From an uncultured Alphaproteobacteria bacterium (GTDB taxonomy: Bacteria > Pseudomonadota > Alphaproteobacteria > UBA11222): a stretch of 32,391 nucleotides of DNA. Under the pieces are notes generated by a model. It did not search any database and had not been told where the DNA came from. It saw nothing but the letters and a program-made list of their open reading frames with translations. Below, one piece after another: positions 15,602-23,736 of this stretch (position 1 is its first letter; each line of letters starts with the position of its first letter). Location of the stretch: assembly GCA_937888955.1 (NCBI GenBank), contig CALAQW010000149.1, forward strand, positions 1-32,391, in the 5' to 3' direction. A program made the position numbers and the translations under genes.

Positions 15602-16893
15602 GTATTGATCTCCTCCTGCATCACGGATTTCCAATGCCGCCACTGCCCGCGCTGCGATGTTTCATCTGTACACTGACCAACACGAACACCGTCTTCATCG
15701 ACTGTTTCGCGATGCAGTCCACGCTGGAATATCAACCAGGGATCAAGCGTACAGCGCAGCCCTTCGGTCACGCGGTTGAACATCTCGACATCATCGTGAA
15801 TGCCGCCGCCATGCGGGCTGTAGAAGGCCTCATACTGGCGGATGCGCATGGTGTTGATCTCATCGGGCGCGCCTTTCAACAGCGAGGGGCGCAAGAATAC
15901 CTCGGTCCGGTCGGGACTGATCGGCCGGATTGTCCGCACCTGCTGACCCAGCACGCAGAGATTGGGGAAGATATTCATATGCGTGCCACCGACCGTCAGC
16001 ACATCCTCGGCACGTTCCTTGCCGTGCGCCTCCACCAGATCATCGTAATATTTCTTGCCCCAGCTCGTCTGCTTCATCATATCGAGCCGCGCCTTGACCG
16101 CGGGATCGGCGCGATTATAGGCACGCGTATCGATATTGGTGTGCCCCATCCCCAGATCGCGAACCTCGCTGAGCGAATCTCCCTTGAAGATACCGGGTTT
16201 GCTGCCGGTGATCCGCTCGATGCTGGAGAAGAAGGATTGATGGGTGAAGTTCGGATGATAACCGTCAATGGTATTTTCCATCTGCAGCTTCCAGTTGCCA
16301 TCATAGGCAAGCTTCGTCGCGCCGCATTGCACGAGAATTTCACCCTCCGGCGACAGATCGCAGAAATAGTCGAGCTGTTCGCGCGCCGGCCCGCTGATAT
16401 GCTCAAGCAGGCTCAAGCCGGTTTCCGACATGCTGGCGAAGACGAAACCGCGATATTCGTCAACCCGGGGCGGACGACGCAGATTCAGGCGCGATTTATC
16501 GAAATTATCGCCATAGGCATCCGCATAAGGCACCGCCGCCAGCTCCCCGTCATTGCGGAAGAACCAGCCATGATATTCGCAGCGGAAGCCATTGGCATTG
16601 CCCCAGTCTTCCTGACAGATCGACGCCGCGCGGTGGGTGCAGCGATTGAACAGCACATGATATTTGCCTGCCTTGTCGCGTGAGAAAATGACAGGCTGGA
16701 GACCGAGCCAGCTGCGCTTGAAATCACCGGGGTTGGGGATTTCGCTTTGATGCCCGATATAGACCCAGCCGCGCTGATAAATCCGCTTCATCTCCTCATC
16801 GAAGATGTCCTGCCGCATATAGACATCACCATGCACGGCATCATCGCGGACAAGCGCGTCATAATCGATCAGCCGCCCGTTTCCTGTCGCCAT
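15598..16893 (-). CDS. Rieske aromatic-ring-hydroxylating dioxygenase, alpha subunit
   Basis: A 431-residue catalytic subunit. The N-terminal Rieske [2Fe-2S] domain has C85-x-H87 (FNRCTHRAASICQ) and C105-x2-H108 (FRCEYHGWFF). The C-terminal catalytic domain has the mononuclear iron motif NTIDGYHPNFTHQSF with bridging Asp210 and ligands His213 and His218. It adds O2 to an aromatic or cyclic substrate, using electrons from a ferredoxin and reductase that are not encoded in the window. ATG 16893 is chosen because GGAGGAAGAG precedes it; the six extra upstream codons are not supported. It heads a unit with the beta subunit and alcohol dehydrogenase, 248 bp downstream of the DUF35 gene. The substrate is unknown, but its combination with SCP-x/DUF35 genes resembles ipfA of ibuprofen degradation. 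Confidence 0.92.
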   Translation of the reverse strand: MATGNGRLIDYDALVRDDAVHGDVYMRQDIFDEEMKRIYQRGWVYIGHQSEIPNPGDFKRSWLGLQPVIFSRDKAGKYHVLFNRCTHRAASICQEDWGNANGFRCEYHGWFFRNDGELAAVPYADAYGDNFDKSRLNLRRPPRVDEYRGFVFASMSETGLSLLEHISGPAREQLDYFCDLSPEGEILVQCGATKLAYDGNWKLQMENTIDGYHPNFTHQSFFSSIERITGSKPGIFKGDSLSEVRDLGMGHTNIDTRAYNRADPAVKARLDMMKQTSWGKKYYDDLVEAHGKERAEDVLTVGGTHMNIFPNLCVLGQQVRTIRPISPDRTEVFLRPSLLKGAPDEINTMRIRQYEAFYSPHGGGIHDDVEMFNRVTEGLRCTLDPWLIFQRGLHRETVDEDGVRVGQCTDETSQRGQWRHWKSVMQEEINT

Positions 16894-17044
16894 CACTCTT
16901 CCTCCTCCCACACAGCGCCGCGCTGCCGCATTGGCAAATGGCGCTATTGTGCGGATTATTATTTACAAAGCAGCACCAGCCCAAAATCGCGGATTGGCGC
17001 CACCCTAATTCCCGCATATTTTTTACGGTTTTAATCGTATCGCC

Positions 17045-17095
17045 AAAAAACCCGGCGAAACAAGCTTTCGGGGAACGGCTATGCCCCCCGAAAGC
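17045..17095 (-). terminator. intrinsic terminator after the DUF35 gene
   Basis: GCTTTCGGGG (17064-17073) pairs perfectly with CCCCGAAAGC (17086-17095) over 10 bp with a 12-nt loop. On the minus strand it is followed by TTGTTTC and, 14 nt further on, TTTTTT. It lies 46 bp after the DUF35 stop, implying that the hydrolase/SCP-x/DUF35 unit and the dioxygenase unit are separate transcripts. The remaining gap to 16894 is AT-rich in parts and probably holds the dioxygenase promoter, but I could not fix its boxes. Confidence 0.7.
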
Positions 17096-17141
17096 GTTTC
17101 ATTTTGTCGCAGTGAGACCCTCACCGCAGCGCCAGCCCGGT

Positions 17142-17576
17142 TCAGGCCGGCACAAAATAAGGCAGGGTGAAGTCATCGGTGACCTTTTCGAACTCCACCT
17201 TCACAGGCATATCAAGCTCAAGATCTTCCATCACCGCGCCGCGAACAAGGCTGACCATCCGGACACCTTCTTCCAGCTCGATGACGCCGGTGACATAGGG
17301 CACCTCAGCCACGAAAGCAGGATGCATCGGCATATGCGCGATGGTCCAGGAGAACAGGGTCCCCTTGCCCGTGGACGGCTTCCATTCCCAATCCGGCGAG
17401 CTGCAATATGCGCACATATTACGCGGCAGATGCCGGAACTTGCCACAGCTTGAGCATTGCTGGAAATGCAGCACGCCATTGTGGCACTGCTCCCAGAACT
17501 GGGCATTGATCGGCTCAATCGGATGCGGGACTGGCCGTTTCGGCTTTTTCTTTTCGGTTTTTGCTGCGTCACTCAT
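17142..17576 (-). CDS. DUF35 zinc-ribbon/OB-fold protein
   Basis: A 144-residue protein with an N-terminal charged helix, a rubredoxin-like zinc ribbon (C41-x2-C44 and C55-x2-C58 in QQCSSCGKFRHLPRNMCAYC) and a C-terminal OB fold (TLFSWTIAHMPMHPAF, VPYVTGVIELEEGVRMVSL). Such proteins (ChsH2 C-terminal domain, IpfE) form complexes with SCP-x/Ltp thiolase-like enzymes and are needed for their aldolase-type side-chain cleavage; some bind acyl-CoA. It directly follows the thiolase-like gene. GGAGG in the overlap TAATG is too close to ATG 17582 but about 8 nt from ATG 17576 (MSDAAKTEKKK), which is preferred. A terminator follows. Confidence 0.88.
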   Translation of the reverse strand: MSDAAKTEKKKPKRPVPHPIEPINAQFWEQCHNGVLHFQQCSSCGKFRHLPRNMCAYCSSPDWEWKPSTGKGTLFSWTIAHMPMHPAFVAEVPYVTGVIELEEGVRMVSLVRGAVMEDLELDMPVKVEFEKVTDDFTLPYFVPA

Positions 17577-17581
17577 CGTCA

Positions 17582-18760
17582 TTACCTCCGCAAAATCGCA
17601 AGACTACCATCGCCCAGATCGCCCCAGCCGGTCACAAGGCCCATTTCACAGCCCTCTACCTGCGCCGGGCCCGCATCGTGACGCAACTGGCGTACGGCCT
17701 CGACCGTGTGATTAAGGCCCCAGACATGCGCCTGGCTCATCAGCCCGCCATGGGTGTTGATCGGCATTTTACCGCCAAGCTCAATCTGCCCGTCCTTGAC
17801 GAAATCATAGACCTCGCCCCGTTCACAGAAGCCCGCAGCCTCAAGCTGCAGCAGCACCACATAGCTGAAGCAATCATAGATTTGCGCGAAATCCATATCC
17901 TTCGGCTTGACGCCCGCCATGCCGAACGCCTCCGGCGCGGCATAGCTCAGCCCGAATTTGAAGAAATCGGGGCGCGAGGCAATGTCATCGGCCGGATAGG
18001 GATGGCCTTCCGCACAGCCCATGATGGTGATCGGATGATGCGCGCAATCCTTCGCCCGATCCGCAGTCGTGATCACGATGGCGCAGGCGCCATCGGTTTC
18101 AAGACAGCAGTCGAACAGACGGAACGGCTCGGAAATCCAGCGGCCATTGAGATATTTCTCCATGGTCAGCTCCTCGCCCTTCATGAAGGCGCGGTCATTG
18201 AGCTGCGCATGCTTGCGCGCGGCCAGCGCCACATGCCCCATCGCCTCGACCGGGGTGCCATACAGCTTCATATGGCGGGTAGCGAACCAGCTATACATCT
18301 GCACAGGCGAGGTGATGCCATAGGGGAAATAAAAATCCGCCATGGTATTGGCAAGGGTATTCATACCCATCGGCCGGGTCGGCGGAATGCCGGGCTTTGG
18401 CCGCAGCGCCGAATAACCGTTCCAGCCGAGCGTAATCAGCACATATTTGGCAATCCCTGTCGACACCACCGCGGCGGCATTCTGGATCGCCGCCGTCGGG
18501 CTTGCGCCACCCATATTCACCGTCGAGGCATAGCGCAAATTCTCGATCCCGAGATTGGCGGCCAGTTCCTCTGAAGTGGTGTAGACGGGCGGCGGCACCA
18601 TGCCGTCAATATCATGCGGCGTCAGCCCTGCATCGGCGATTGCCTTGCGTGCGGCTTCCAGCATCATCTCGACGGCGGTGACCTTGGCCCCCTTCACATA
18701 GTCGGTCTCGCCGATGCCGACGATGGCCGCCTTCTCACTGAAGTTCAGCAATTCAGTCAT
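17582..18760 (-). CDS. thiolase-like protein of the SCP-x/Ltp (non-decarboxylating, aldolase-like) group
   Basis: A 392-residue thiolase-fold protein starting [21 protein letters not shown]. The nucleophilic Cys of true thiolases is replaced: the corresponding nucleophile-elbow region reads [15 protein letters not shown]. The C-terminal half has [25 protein letters not shown] and [17 protein letters not shown] in place of the NEAF and GHP elements. This is the pattern of SCP-x-like lipid-transfer proteins such as Ltp2 (a retro-aldolase in steroid side-chain loss, working with a DUF35 protein) and IpfD. It lies 23 bp downstream of the alpha/beta hydrolase gene and touches the DUF35 gene (TAATG). 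I infer C-C cleavage of an oxygenated acyl-CoA releasing acetyl- or propionyl-CoA. Confidence 0.87.
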   Translation of the reverse strand: MTELLNFSEKAAIVGIGETDYVKGAKVTAVEMMLEAARKAIADAGLTPHDIDGMVPPPVYTTSEELAANLGIENLRYASTVNMGGASPTAAIQNAAAVVSTGIAKYVLITLGWNGYSALRPKPGIPPTRPMGMNTLANTMADFYFPYGITSPVQMYSWFATRHMKLYGTPVEAMGHVALAARKHAQLNDRAFMKGEELTMEKYLNGRWISEPFRLFDCCLETDGACAIVITTADRAKDCAHHPITIMGCAEGHPYPADDIASRPDFFKFGLSYAAPEAFGMAGVKPKDMDFAQIYDCFSYVVLLQLEAAGFCERGEVYDFVKDGQIELGGKMPINTHGGLMSQAHVWGLNHTVEAVRQLRHDAGPAQVEGCEMGLVTGWGDLGDGSLAILRR

Positions 18761-18783
18761 ATCGCGTTTCTCTCCGCTGCTTC

Positions 18784-19671
18784 TTATTGTGCCGGTCGCC
18801 CGGCACCGTTCAAGAACTCCATTACTGCCGCAACGAACGCATCATTGCGATCGCCGGCTACCATATGCCCCGCCCCCGAAACGTCTGCAAATTCGGCATG
18901 CGGCACAATTTTCAGAAATTTTTCTACATTCTCCTCACTTACAAGGTCGCTCATCCGCCCCCGCACCAGAAGCGTGGGGACCGAAATCGCAGCACAGGCC
19001 GCCGACAGACGTTCCGGTTCCTGATCGCCGCGTGGCCGCATCGGTCCGGTAATGAAACGCGGATCCCAATGCCACCGGTAACGACCATCCTCGCCGCGCC
19101 GCAAATTCTTCGCCAATCCGCTCAGATCCTTTGGCCGGGGTCTGTTCGGCATATAGCTAGCCACAAAATCGGCTACTTCCTCAAGGTCTGCGAAGCCATC
19201 TTCCAATTTACTGCCCATAAATTGCAGGATTCGGTCAACGCCTTCCTCTTCCATATGCGGCGTGATGTCGACAAGAACGACACTTGCGAATGGCTGCTTT
19301 TCAGGCGCCAGTTCACCTTGCGCGATCATTGCCGAAATACCGCCCATTGATGCGCCGACGACCGCCGGCTTGCTTTCCAAACTCGCCGCCACCCGCAGCA
19401 GATCCCGCCCATAGGTTTCCAGCCGGTAATCTCCATCCTCTGGCCAGCCGCTATCGCCATGACCGCGCAGATCAAGCGACACCGCATACCAGCCTTCGGC
19501 CGCGAAGCGTTGGGCAGCCCCGCCCCAGGCATGTCGCGTCTGCCCCCCGCCATGGGCAAACAAGACGGTCCTGTTCTGCGGATCGCCCCACGCATCCGCC
19601 ACAAGCGGTACATTATCCTCGGTAATCCAGTTCAACCGACGCGACCGCAAAACGACTTCCTGAGACACCAT
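18784..19671 (-). CDS. alpha/beta hydrolase
   Basis: A 295-residue alpha/beta-hydrolase. The oxyanion segment is [12 protein letters not shown], the nucleophile is Ser108 in [11 protein letters not shown], and the catalytic His is His269 in [13 protein letters not shown]; the acid is probably an Asp near [13 protein letters not shown]. It could be an esterase, a thioesterase or a C-C-bond (meta-cleavage) hydrolase; the HGGG-type oxyanion loop and GASMG elbow do not decide this. It is the first gene of the minus-strand unit and faces the nitronate monooxygenase gene across a 298-bp divergent region. ATG 19671 follows GGAGTAG. Confidence 0.85.
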   Translation of the reverse strand: MVSQEVVLRSRRLNWITEDNVPLVADAWGDPQNRTVLFAHGGGQTRHAWGGAAQRFAAEGWYAVSLDLRGHGDSGWPEDGDYRLETYGRDLLRVAASLESKPAVVGASMGGISAMIAQGELAPEKQPFASVVLVDITPHMEEEGVDRILQFMGSKLEDGFADLEEVADFVASYMPNRPRPKDLSGLAKNLRRGEDGRYRWHWDPRFITGPMRPRGDQEPERLSAACAAISVPTLLVRGRMSDLVSEENVEKFLKIVPHAEFADVSGAGHMVAGDRNDAFVAAVMEFLNGAGRPAQ

Positions 19672-19741
19672 CTACTCCGTTCTACGCAACATACTTGCTG
19701 ACACCGCGATCTTAGCCTTCGCAGGATTCCCCGAATGACAA

Positions 19742-19782
19742 AACTGCCACCCAAGGCATGCATCCGGCGACAAACTGCCACC
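19742..19782. promoter_or_regulatory. paired direct repeats 31 bp apart in the divergent promoter region
   Basis: AACTGCCACC occurs at 19742-19751 and again at 19773-19782, start to start 31 bp, nearly three helical turns. Each is preceded by a GACAAA-like sequence (GACAAAACTGCCACC and GACAAACTGCCACC, differing by one A). They lie in the 298-bp gap between the divergent hydrolase and nitronate monooxygenase genes, placing a regulator bound to both on one face of the DNA. Binding is inference. Confidence 0.4.
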
Positions 19783-19856
19783 TTACCGCATCAGCACAAA
19801 CTAGTATAAGCAGTCATGCACAAAATATGATAAGGGTTTTTAAGTGAAGCGATTTA

Positions 19857-19886
19857 TTGACACAACCTCTATTGCTGCACCGAATG
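19857..19886 (+). promoter_or_regulatory. weak promoter candidate for the nitronate monooxygenase unit
   Basis: A consensus TTGACA at 19857-19862 is followed at the right spacing only by a poor -10 match (CGAATG, about 18 nt later). It stands about 85-110 bp upstream of the GTG start. The surrounding 19801-19870 is the most AT-rich part of the gap (also TATGATAAGG at 19826-19835), so a promoter somewhere here is likely, but this exact assignment is uncertain. Confidence 0.25.
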
Positions 19887-19969
19887 ATTGTTCGTAGCGT
19901 GCGCGGTTCGGTCACTGGCGGATTAACACGGCAGCAGAGGAAAGCCGGAGTTTTACGAGGGGAAAGATT

Positions 19970-20935
19970 GTGAGTATCAAGACAGCGGTATGCGACCTGT
20001 TCGGGATTGAAAAGCCGATTTTCCTGGCGGGCATGGGTGGCGTTGCCTATTCGGAAATCTGCGCTGCGGTATCGGAAGCAGGCGGCTATGGCACATTGGG
20101 CATGGCGGCGGCGGGCCCGGAAGAAATCCGCGCTGAAATGCGGGCTGTCCGCGCCAGGACAGACAAACCGTTCGGTGTCGACCTGCTTGCCGCGCAGCCC
20201 GAGACCATTGACGCCGCGATTGATATTATCATCGCGGAAGGCGCGTCGTCCTTCATTGCCGGACTGGGCGTCCCGCTTGCGGTGATCGAGAAATGCCACA
20301 ATGCCGGGCTCAAGGTCGTGGTGATGTGCGGCAAGGTCGAACATGCGATCAAGGCGGAACAGGCCGGTTGCGACATGGTTGTCGCCCAGGGCACCGAAGC
20401 TGGCGGCCATACGGGTCAGGTCGCGGGCATGGCCGTCATTCCACAGATTGCCGCCGCGGTGAAGATCCCGGTGCTGGGCGCGGGCGCAATTGTCGATGGG
20501 CGCACCATGGCGGCAGCGCTTGCAATGGGCGCGCAAGGCGTCTGGGTCGGCACCCGCTTCATCGCCTCGACCGAAGCGCGCGCGCCGCAGCTCTACAAAC
20601 AATCGCTGCTCGATCACAATGGCGGCGACACGGCGGTAACGAAATGCTATTCGGGCAAAACCATGCGCGTTATCCGCAATGCCTATGTCGATGACTGGGC
20701 GCAGCGGCCGCAGGATTTGTTGCCATTCCCCAAGCAGATGGTAACAAGTCTCAAGGCCGGGGTGATGGCGATCACGCAAGGTGCCGATCAGCATGTCGAT
20801 CCGGACAAATCCTGCCTGCCGGCAGGGCAAGGAATTGGCGGCATCAACGATATCCGGCCAGTCGCCGACATCATGGACATGATGATGGCGGAAGCCGAGG
20901 CGACCATCAAGAACCTGAACGGATTGGTTGCCTGA
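19970..20935 (+). CDS. nitronate monooxygenase (2-nitropropane dioxygenase family)
   Basis: A 321-residue FMN-dependent TIM-barrel protein. Family elements are FLAGMGGVAYSEICAAVSEA at residues about 14-33, KVVVMCGKVEHAIKAEQAGCD, AQGTEAGGHTGQVAG (flavin phosphate-binding and catalytic-His region) and VLGAGAIVDGRTMAAALAMG. Class members oxidise nitronates, but many in acyl-CoA catabolic loci act on unknown substrates or as enoyl reductase-like flavoproteins, so the literal reaction is not assured. The GTG start is supported by GAGGGG seven bases upstream. It leads the plus-strand unit with the FadR-type regulator, whose possible TTG start overlaps its stop. Confidence 0.87.
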   Translation: MSIKTAVCDLFGIEKPIFLAGMGGVAYSEICAAVSEAGGYGTLGMAAAGPEEIRAEMRAVRARTDKPFGVDLLAAQPETIDAAIDIIIAEGASSFIAGLGVPLAVIEKCHNAGLKVVVMCGKVEHAIKAEQAGCDMVVAQGTEAGGHTGQVAGMAVIPQIAAAVKIPVLGAGAIVDGRTMAAALAMGAQGVWVGTRFIASTEARAPQLYKQSLLDHNGGDTAVTKCYSGKTMRVIRNAYVDDWAQRPQDLLPFPKQMVTSLKAGVMAITQGADQHVDPDKSCLPAGQGIGGINDIRPVADIMDMMMAEAEATIKNLNGLVA

Positions 20936-20960
20936 CGACAAACAGGATGCGAATTTCGAG

Positions 20961-21770
20961 ATGACAGACAGCCCCCCAACCGCCAGCAGCCCCGCCCCAT
21001 CGGACAGCGACGACAGCTTGACCAAACCGCGCGGGCGGCGCGGCCGGAAAATGGCGATTCGGGTCGCACAGGGTATCGTGCGCGAGATTGCGGAAAACAG
21101 TATGGCGCCGGGGGCAAAACTCCCACCCGAGCATGAGATGGTCGAACGCTATGGCGTTGCGCGGGCCACTTTACGCGAAGCGCTGCGTTTTCTTGAATTG
21201 CAGGGGGTGCTGACGATCAAGCCCGGCCCGGGCGGCGGGCCGGTTGTCGGTGAACCGCATACCCGGAATCTGGCCAGCACCCTTGCACTGATGCTGCAAT
21301 TCATGGATGCACCTTTCCGCTCGCTGCTCGAACTCAGACAGGATCTCAGCCCCGGCATGGCTGCACGCGCGGCAAAGAACGCGACCGCGGATGATTTGCG
21401 CCTGATGCGTGACTGCATCAGCAAGCTTGAGAAGAATGTCGGCGATCTGCCGATCTATATTTACGAGACCCGCAAATTTCACGATCTGATCGCCTGGGCA
21501 TCGGGTAATCCGGCTATCGGGCTGCTCGTGACGTCGGTGCATCTGGTGACCAACAGTTCGGGCATCGGGCTGAACTATTCCGAGCGCGAACAGCAATATC
21601 AGATCAACACCTATCAGCGGCTATATGATGCGATCAAAGCGCGCGATGCGGAAACCGCGCAGCAGATCATGGATGAATTTCTCGGCCGCTCCGACGCCTA
21701 TCTCGCAAAGCGTCATCCGGAAGTGCTGGAGCGACGCATCGTCTGGGAAAATATCGATAACGGCGACTGA
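20961..21770 (+). CDS. GntR/FadR-family transcriptional regulator
   Basis: A 269-residue regulator. After a Pro/Ser-rich, basic N-terminal arm (KPRGRRGRK), the winged-helix domain contains GAKLPPEHEMVERYGVARAT, LREALRFLELQGVLTIKPGP and the wing GGGPVV. The C-terminal FCD-type helical domain (LLELRQDLSPGMAARAA, KFHDLIAWASGNPAI) binds a ligand, often an acyl-CoA or organic acid, to release DNA. Start at ATG 20961 is chosen; a TTG at 20928 overlapping the previous gene is possible. Its place between the nitronate monooxygenase and acyl-CoA synthetase genes makes it the likely local regulator of the divergent catabolic locus, sensing a substrate CoA ester (inference). Confidence 0.88.
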   Translation: MTDSPPTASSPAPSDSDDSLTKPRGRRGRKMAIRVAQGIVREIAENSMAPGAKLPPEHEMVERYGVARATLREALRFLELQGVLTIKPGPGGGPVVGEPHTRNLASTLALMLQFMDAPFRSLLELRQDLSPGMAARAAKNATADDLRLMRDCISKLEKNVGDLPIYIYETRKFHDLIAWASGNPAIGLLVTSVHLVTNSSGIGLNYSEREQQYQINTYQRLYDAIKARDAETAQQIMDEFLGRSDAYLAKRHPEVLERRIVWENIDNGD

Positions 21771-21812
21771 CTGCGGTCAGTCGCAAACGTTAAGACAGCT
21801 CGGGCCGACAAA

Positions 21813-21882
21813 TTATTGCTGGCCGGTTTGCCCCACTTATTGAATAATTCAGCAATAAAACCGGTCTGCCGCGCCGCAGACC
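21813..21882. promoter_or_regulatory. overlapping inverted repeats upstream of the acyl-CoA synthetase
   Basis: The 157-bp gap holds several inverted repeats: TTATTGCT (21813-21820) with AGCAATAA (21851-21858); CCGGTTT (21823-21829) with AAACCGG (21858-21864); TGAAT-A-ATTCA (21841-21851); and a GGTCTGC-CGCGCC-GCAGACC hairpin (21863-21882). The first two cannot form at once. No T-run follows, so these look more like operator or leader elements than a terminator. Confidence 0.35.
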
Positions 21883-21927
21883 AAAATAAAGACACGCGCA
21901 AGACGCGATGCAAGGTGGGGACATGCC

Positions 21928-23559
21928 ATGCAGTATCATTACGCCTCGATCTGGGAAACCATTGCGGATGCGGTGCCCGACCGGCCTGCGCTGATCCATG
22001 GCGACACCACCCGAAGCTGGCAGAGCTTTGACGAACGCGCGGCGCGACTGGCTGGCGCTTTCGAGAAGGCAGGGCTCAAGGCGGACTCGAAAATCGGGCA
22101 TTACCTCTATAACTGCAACGAATATATCGAGGCGCATTACGCCGCATTCAAAATGCGCGCGTCCCCCATCAATGTGAATTACCGCTATCTGGAAGAAGAG
22201 CTGATCTATCTGCTCGACAATAGCGATAGCGAGGCGGTGCTGTTTCATGGCCGGCTTGCCGAACGGATCGCCGAAGTAAAGGACAAGCTGCCCAAGCTGA
22301 AACTGCTGATCCAGGTCGATGACGACAGCCACACGCCGCTGATCGACGGCGCGGTTGCCTATGAGGATTTTCTGGCAAGCAGTGCGCCCGCCCCGCGTAT
22401 CGCCCGCTCTGAAGACGATATCTACATGCTGTATACCGGCGGCACGACGGGTATGCCCAAAGGGGTGATGTACCGGCATGCGGACCATAGTTTCGGCCTG
22501 ATGATGGGCTATGACTTCCGCGGATTGCCGCGCCCTGAAAACAAGCAGCAGATGCTGTCGACCATCGCGACGCTGGCGCAGGCCGATGCGCTGCCGGCGG
22601 CGCTCGCCGCCTGCCCGCTGATGCATGGCACCGGCATCTGGGTCGGCGTCTTCGCGCCATTGATGATCGGCGGCTGCGCGGTCACCCTGCCCAACATCCA
22701 TTTCGACCCTGACGCCTTGTGGCGCGAAGTGACCCGCAACAAGGTGACCGATCTTGTGATCGTCGGCGATGCATTCGCCAAACCGCTGTCAGCCGCGCTC
22801 GATGCAGCGGCCGAGGCCGGTACCCCGCACGACATTTCCTCTCTGAGCCTTGTGATTTCATCGGGCGTGATGTGGACGGCGGAAGTCAAACAGCAGATGC
22901 TCAAGCATCAAGACATGATCCTGATTGACGCGATGGGATCGACAGAGGGCTCGATGGGCCGCTCGATCACCACCCGCGACACCCAGAGCGCAACCGCCAA
23001 ATTCGAAATGGGCGAGGCGACGAAAGTCTTCAATGAACATGATCAGGAAGTAAAACCCGGCTCGGGCGAGATCGGCATGATCGCGGCGGGCGGCATGGTG
23101 CCGGTGGGCTATTTCAAGGATCCCGAAAAGTCAGCCAGGACATTCCGCACCATCGATGGCGTCCCCTACAGCTTCCCCGGTGATTTCGCGACCGTCGAGG
23201 CGGACGGCACGATCAAACTGCTTGGGCGCGGTTCGGTCTGCATCAATAGCGGCGGCGAAAAAATCTATCCCGAAGAGGTGGAGGAAGCCGTCAAACGCCA
23301 TCCGGCCATCTATGACTGTCTGGTTGTCGGCGTACCTGACGAGCGGTTTGGCGAAAAGGTCACCGCCGTCGCCGCGCCGCGGCCAGGACAGGATGTCGAC
23401 GAACAGGCCGTCATCGGCGAGGCGCGCAGCCATATAGCAGGCTACAAGCTACCCAAACATGTCATTCTTGTTCCCGAGGTCAAGCGCGCGCCGAACGGCA
23501 AGGCGGATTATAAATGGGCGAAATCCGCTGCATTGGCGGCTTTGGGTCTGACACAATAA
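21928..23559 (+). CDS. acyl-CoA synthetase (AMP-dependent ligase)
   Basis: A 543-residue ANL-superfamily ligase that adenylates a carboxylic acid and transfers it to CoA. Motifs visible are the P-loop YTGGTTGMPKG (169-179), LIDAMGSTEGSMGRS, the core YSFPGDFATVEADGTIKLLG (Asp of the A7 motif), RGSVCINSGGEKIYPEEVEE (hinge region) and the C-terminal catalytic Lys525 in PNGKADYKWAK. GAARPR-type Pro-rich spacing and overall length fit the FadD3/long- or aryl-acid group. ATG 21928 follows AAGGTGGGG; an out-of-frame ATG lies 5 bp upstream. Given the Rieske/SCP-x/DUF35 genes it may play the IpfF role of activating the carboxylate substrate; substrate choice is not readable. Confidence 0.9.
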   Translation: MQYHYASIWETIADAVPDRPALIHGDTTRSWQSFDERAARLAGAFEKAGLKADSKIGHYLYNCNEYIEAHYAAFKMRASPINVNYRYLEEELIYLLDNSDSEAVLFHGRLAERIAEVKDKLPKLKLLIQVDDDSHTPLIDGAVAYEDFLASSAPAPRIARSEDDIYMLYTGGTTGMPKGVMYRHADHSFGLMMGYDFRGLPRPENKQQMLSTIATLAQADALPAALAACPLMHGTGIWVGVFAPLMIGGCAVTLPNIHFDPDALWREVTRNKVTDLVIVGDAFAKPLSAALDAAAEAGTPHDISSLSLVISSGVMWTAEVKQQMLKHQDMILIDAMGSTEGSMGRSITTRDTQSATAKFEMGEATKVFNEHDQEVKPGSGEIGMIAAGGMVPVGYFKDPEKSARTFRTIDGVPYSFPGDFATVEADGTIKLLGRGSVCINSGGEKIYPEEVEEAVKRHPAIYDCLVVGVPDERFGEKVTAVAAPRPGQDVDEQAVIGEARSHIAGYKLPKHVILVPEVKRAPNGKADYKWAKSAALAALGLTQ

Positions 23560-23696
23560 GTCTTGGACCCCACGAAGCCTTGGACCACAGGTGACAGGCC
23601 GGCCGCCGCGCACAAAACAGGACAGGCCGCAAGCATAGCGGCAACACAAACCGGTCAACCCGCAGGATTGACCGACGCCCCGACATTTGCCAAACA

Positions 23697-23726
23697 GATA
23701 ATATTAATAAAAAGCAATTTATTATC
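23697..23726. promoter_or_regulatory. AT-rich inverted repeat before the lipoprotein gene
   Basis: GATAATA (23697-23703) and TATTATC (23720-23726) form a perfect 7-bp inverted repeat in an AT-rich stretch ending 10 bp before the lipoprotein ATG; it includes a -10-like ATAATATT. A further 7-bp inverted repeat, CGGTCAA/TTGACCG, lies at 23652-23674, without a T-run. The 177-bp gap contains no gene. Confidence 0.3.
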
Positions 23727-23736
23727 CGGGGCTCTC

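Noticed and set aside
13913-15676. A 587-codon plus-strand open frame opposite the alcohol dehydrogenase and dioxygenase beta genes.
   Set aside because: Antisense to genes with intact zinc-site and family motifs; no recognisable domains of its own.
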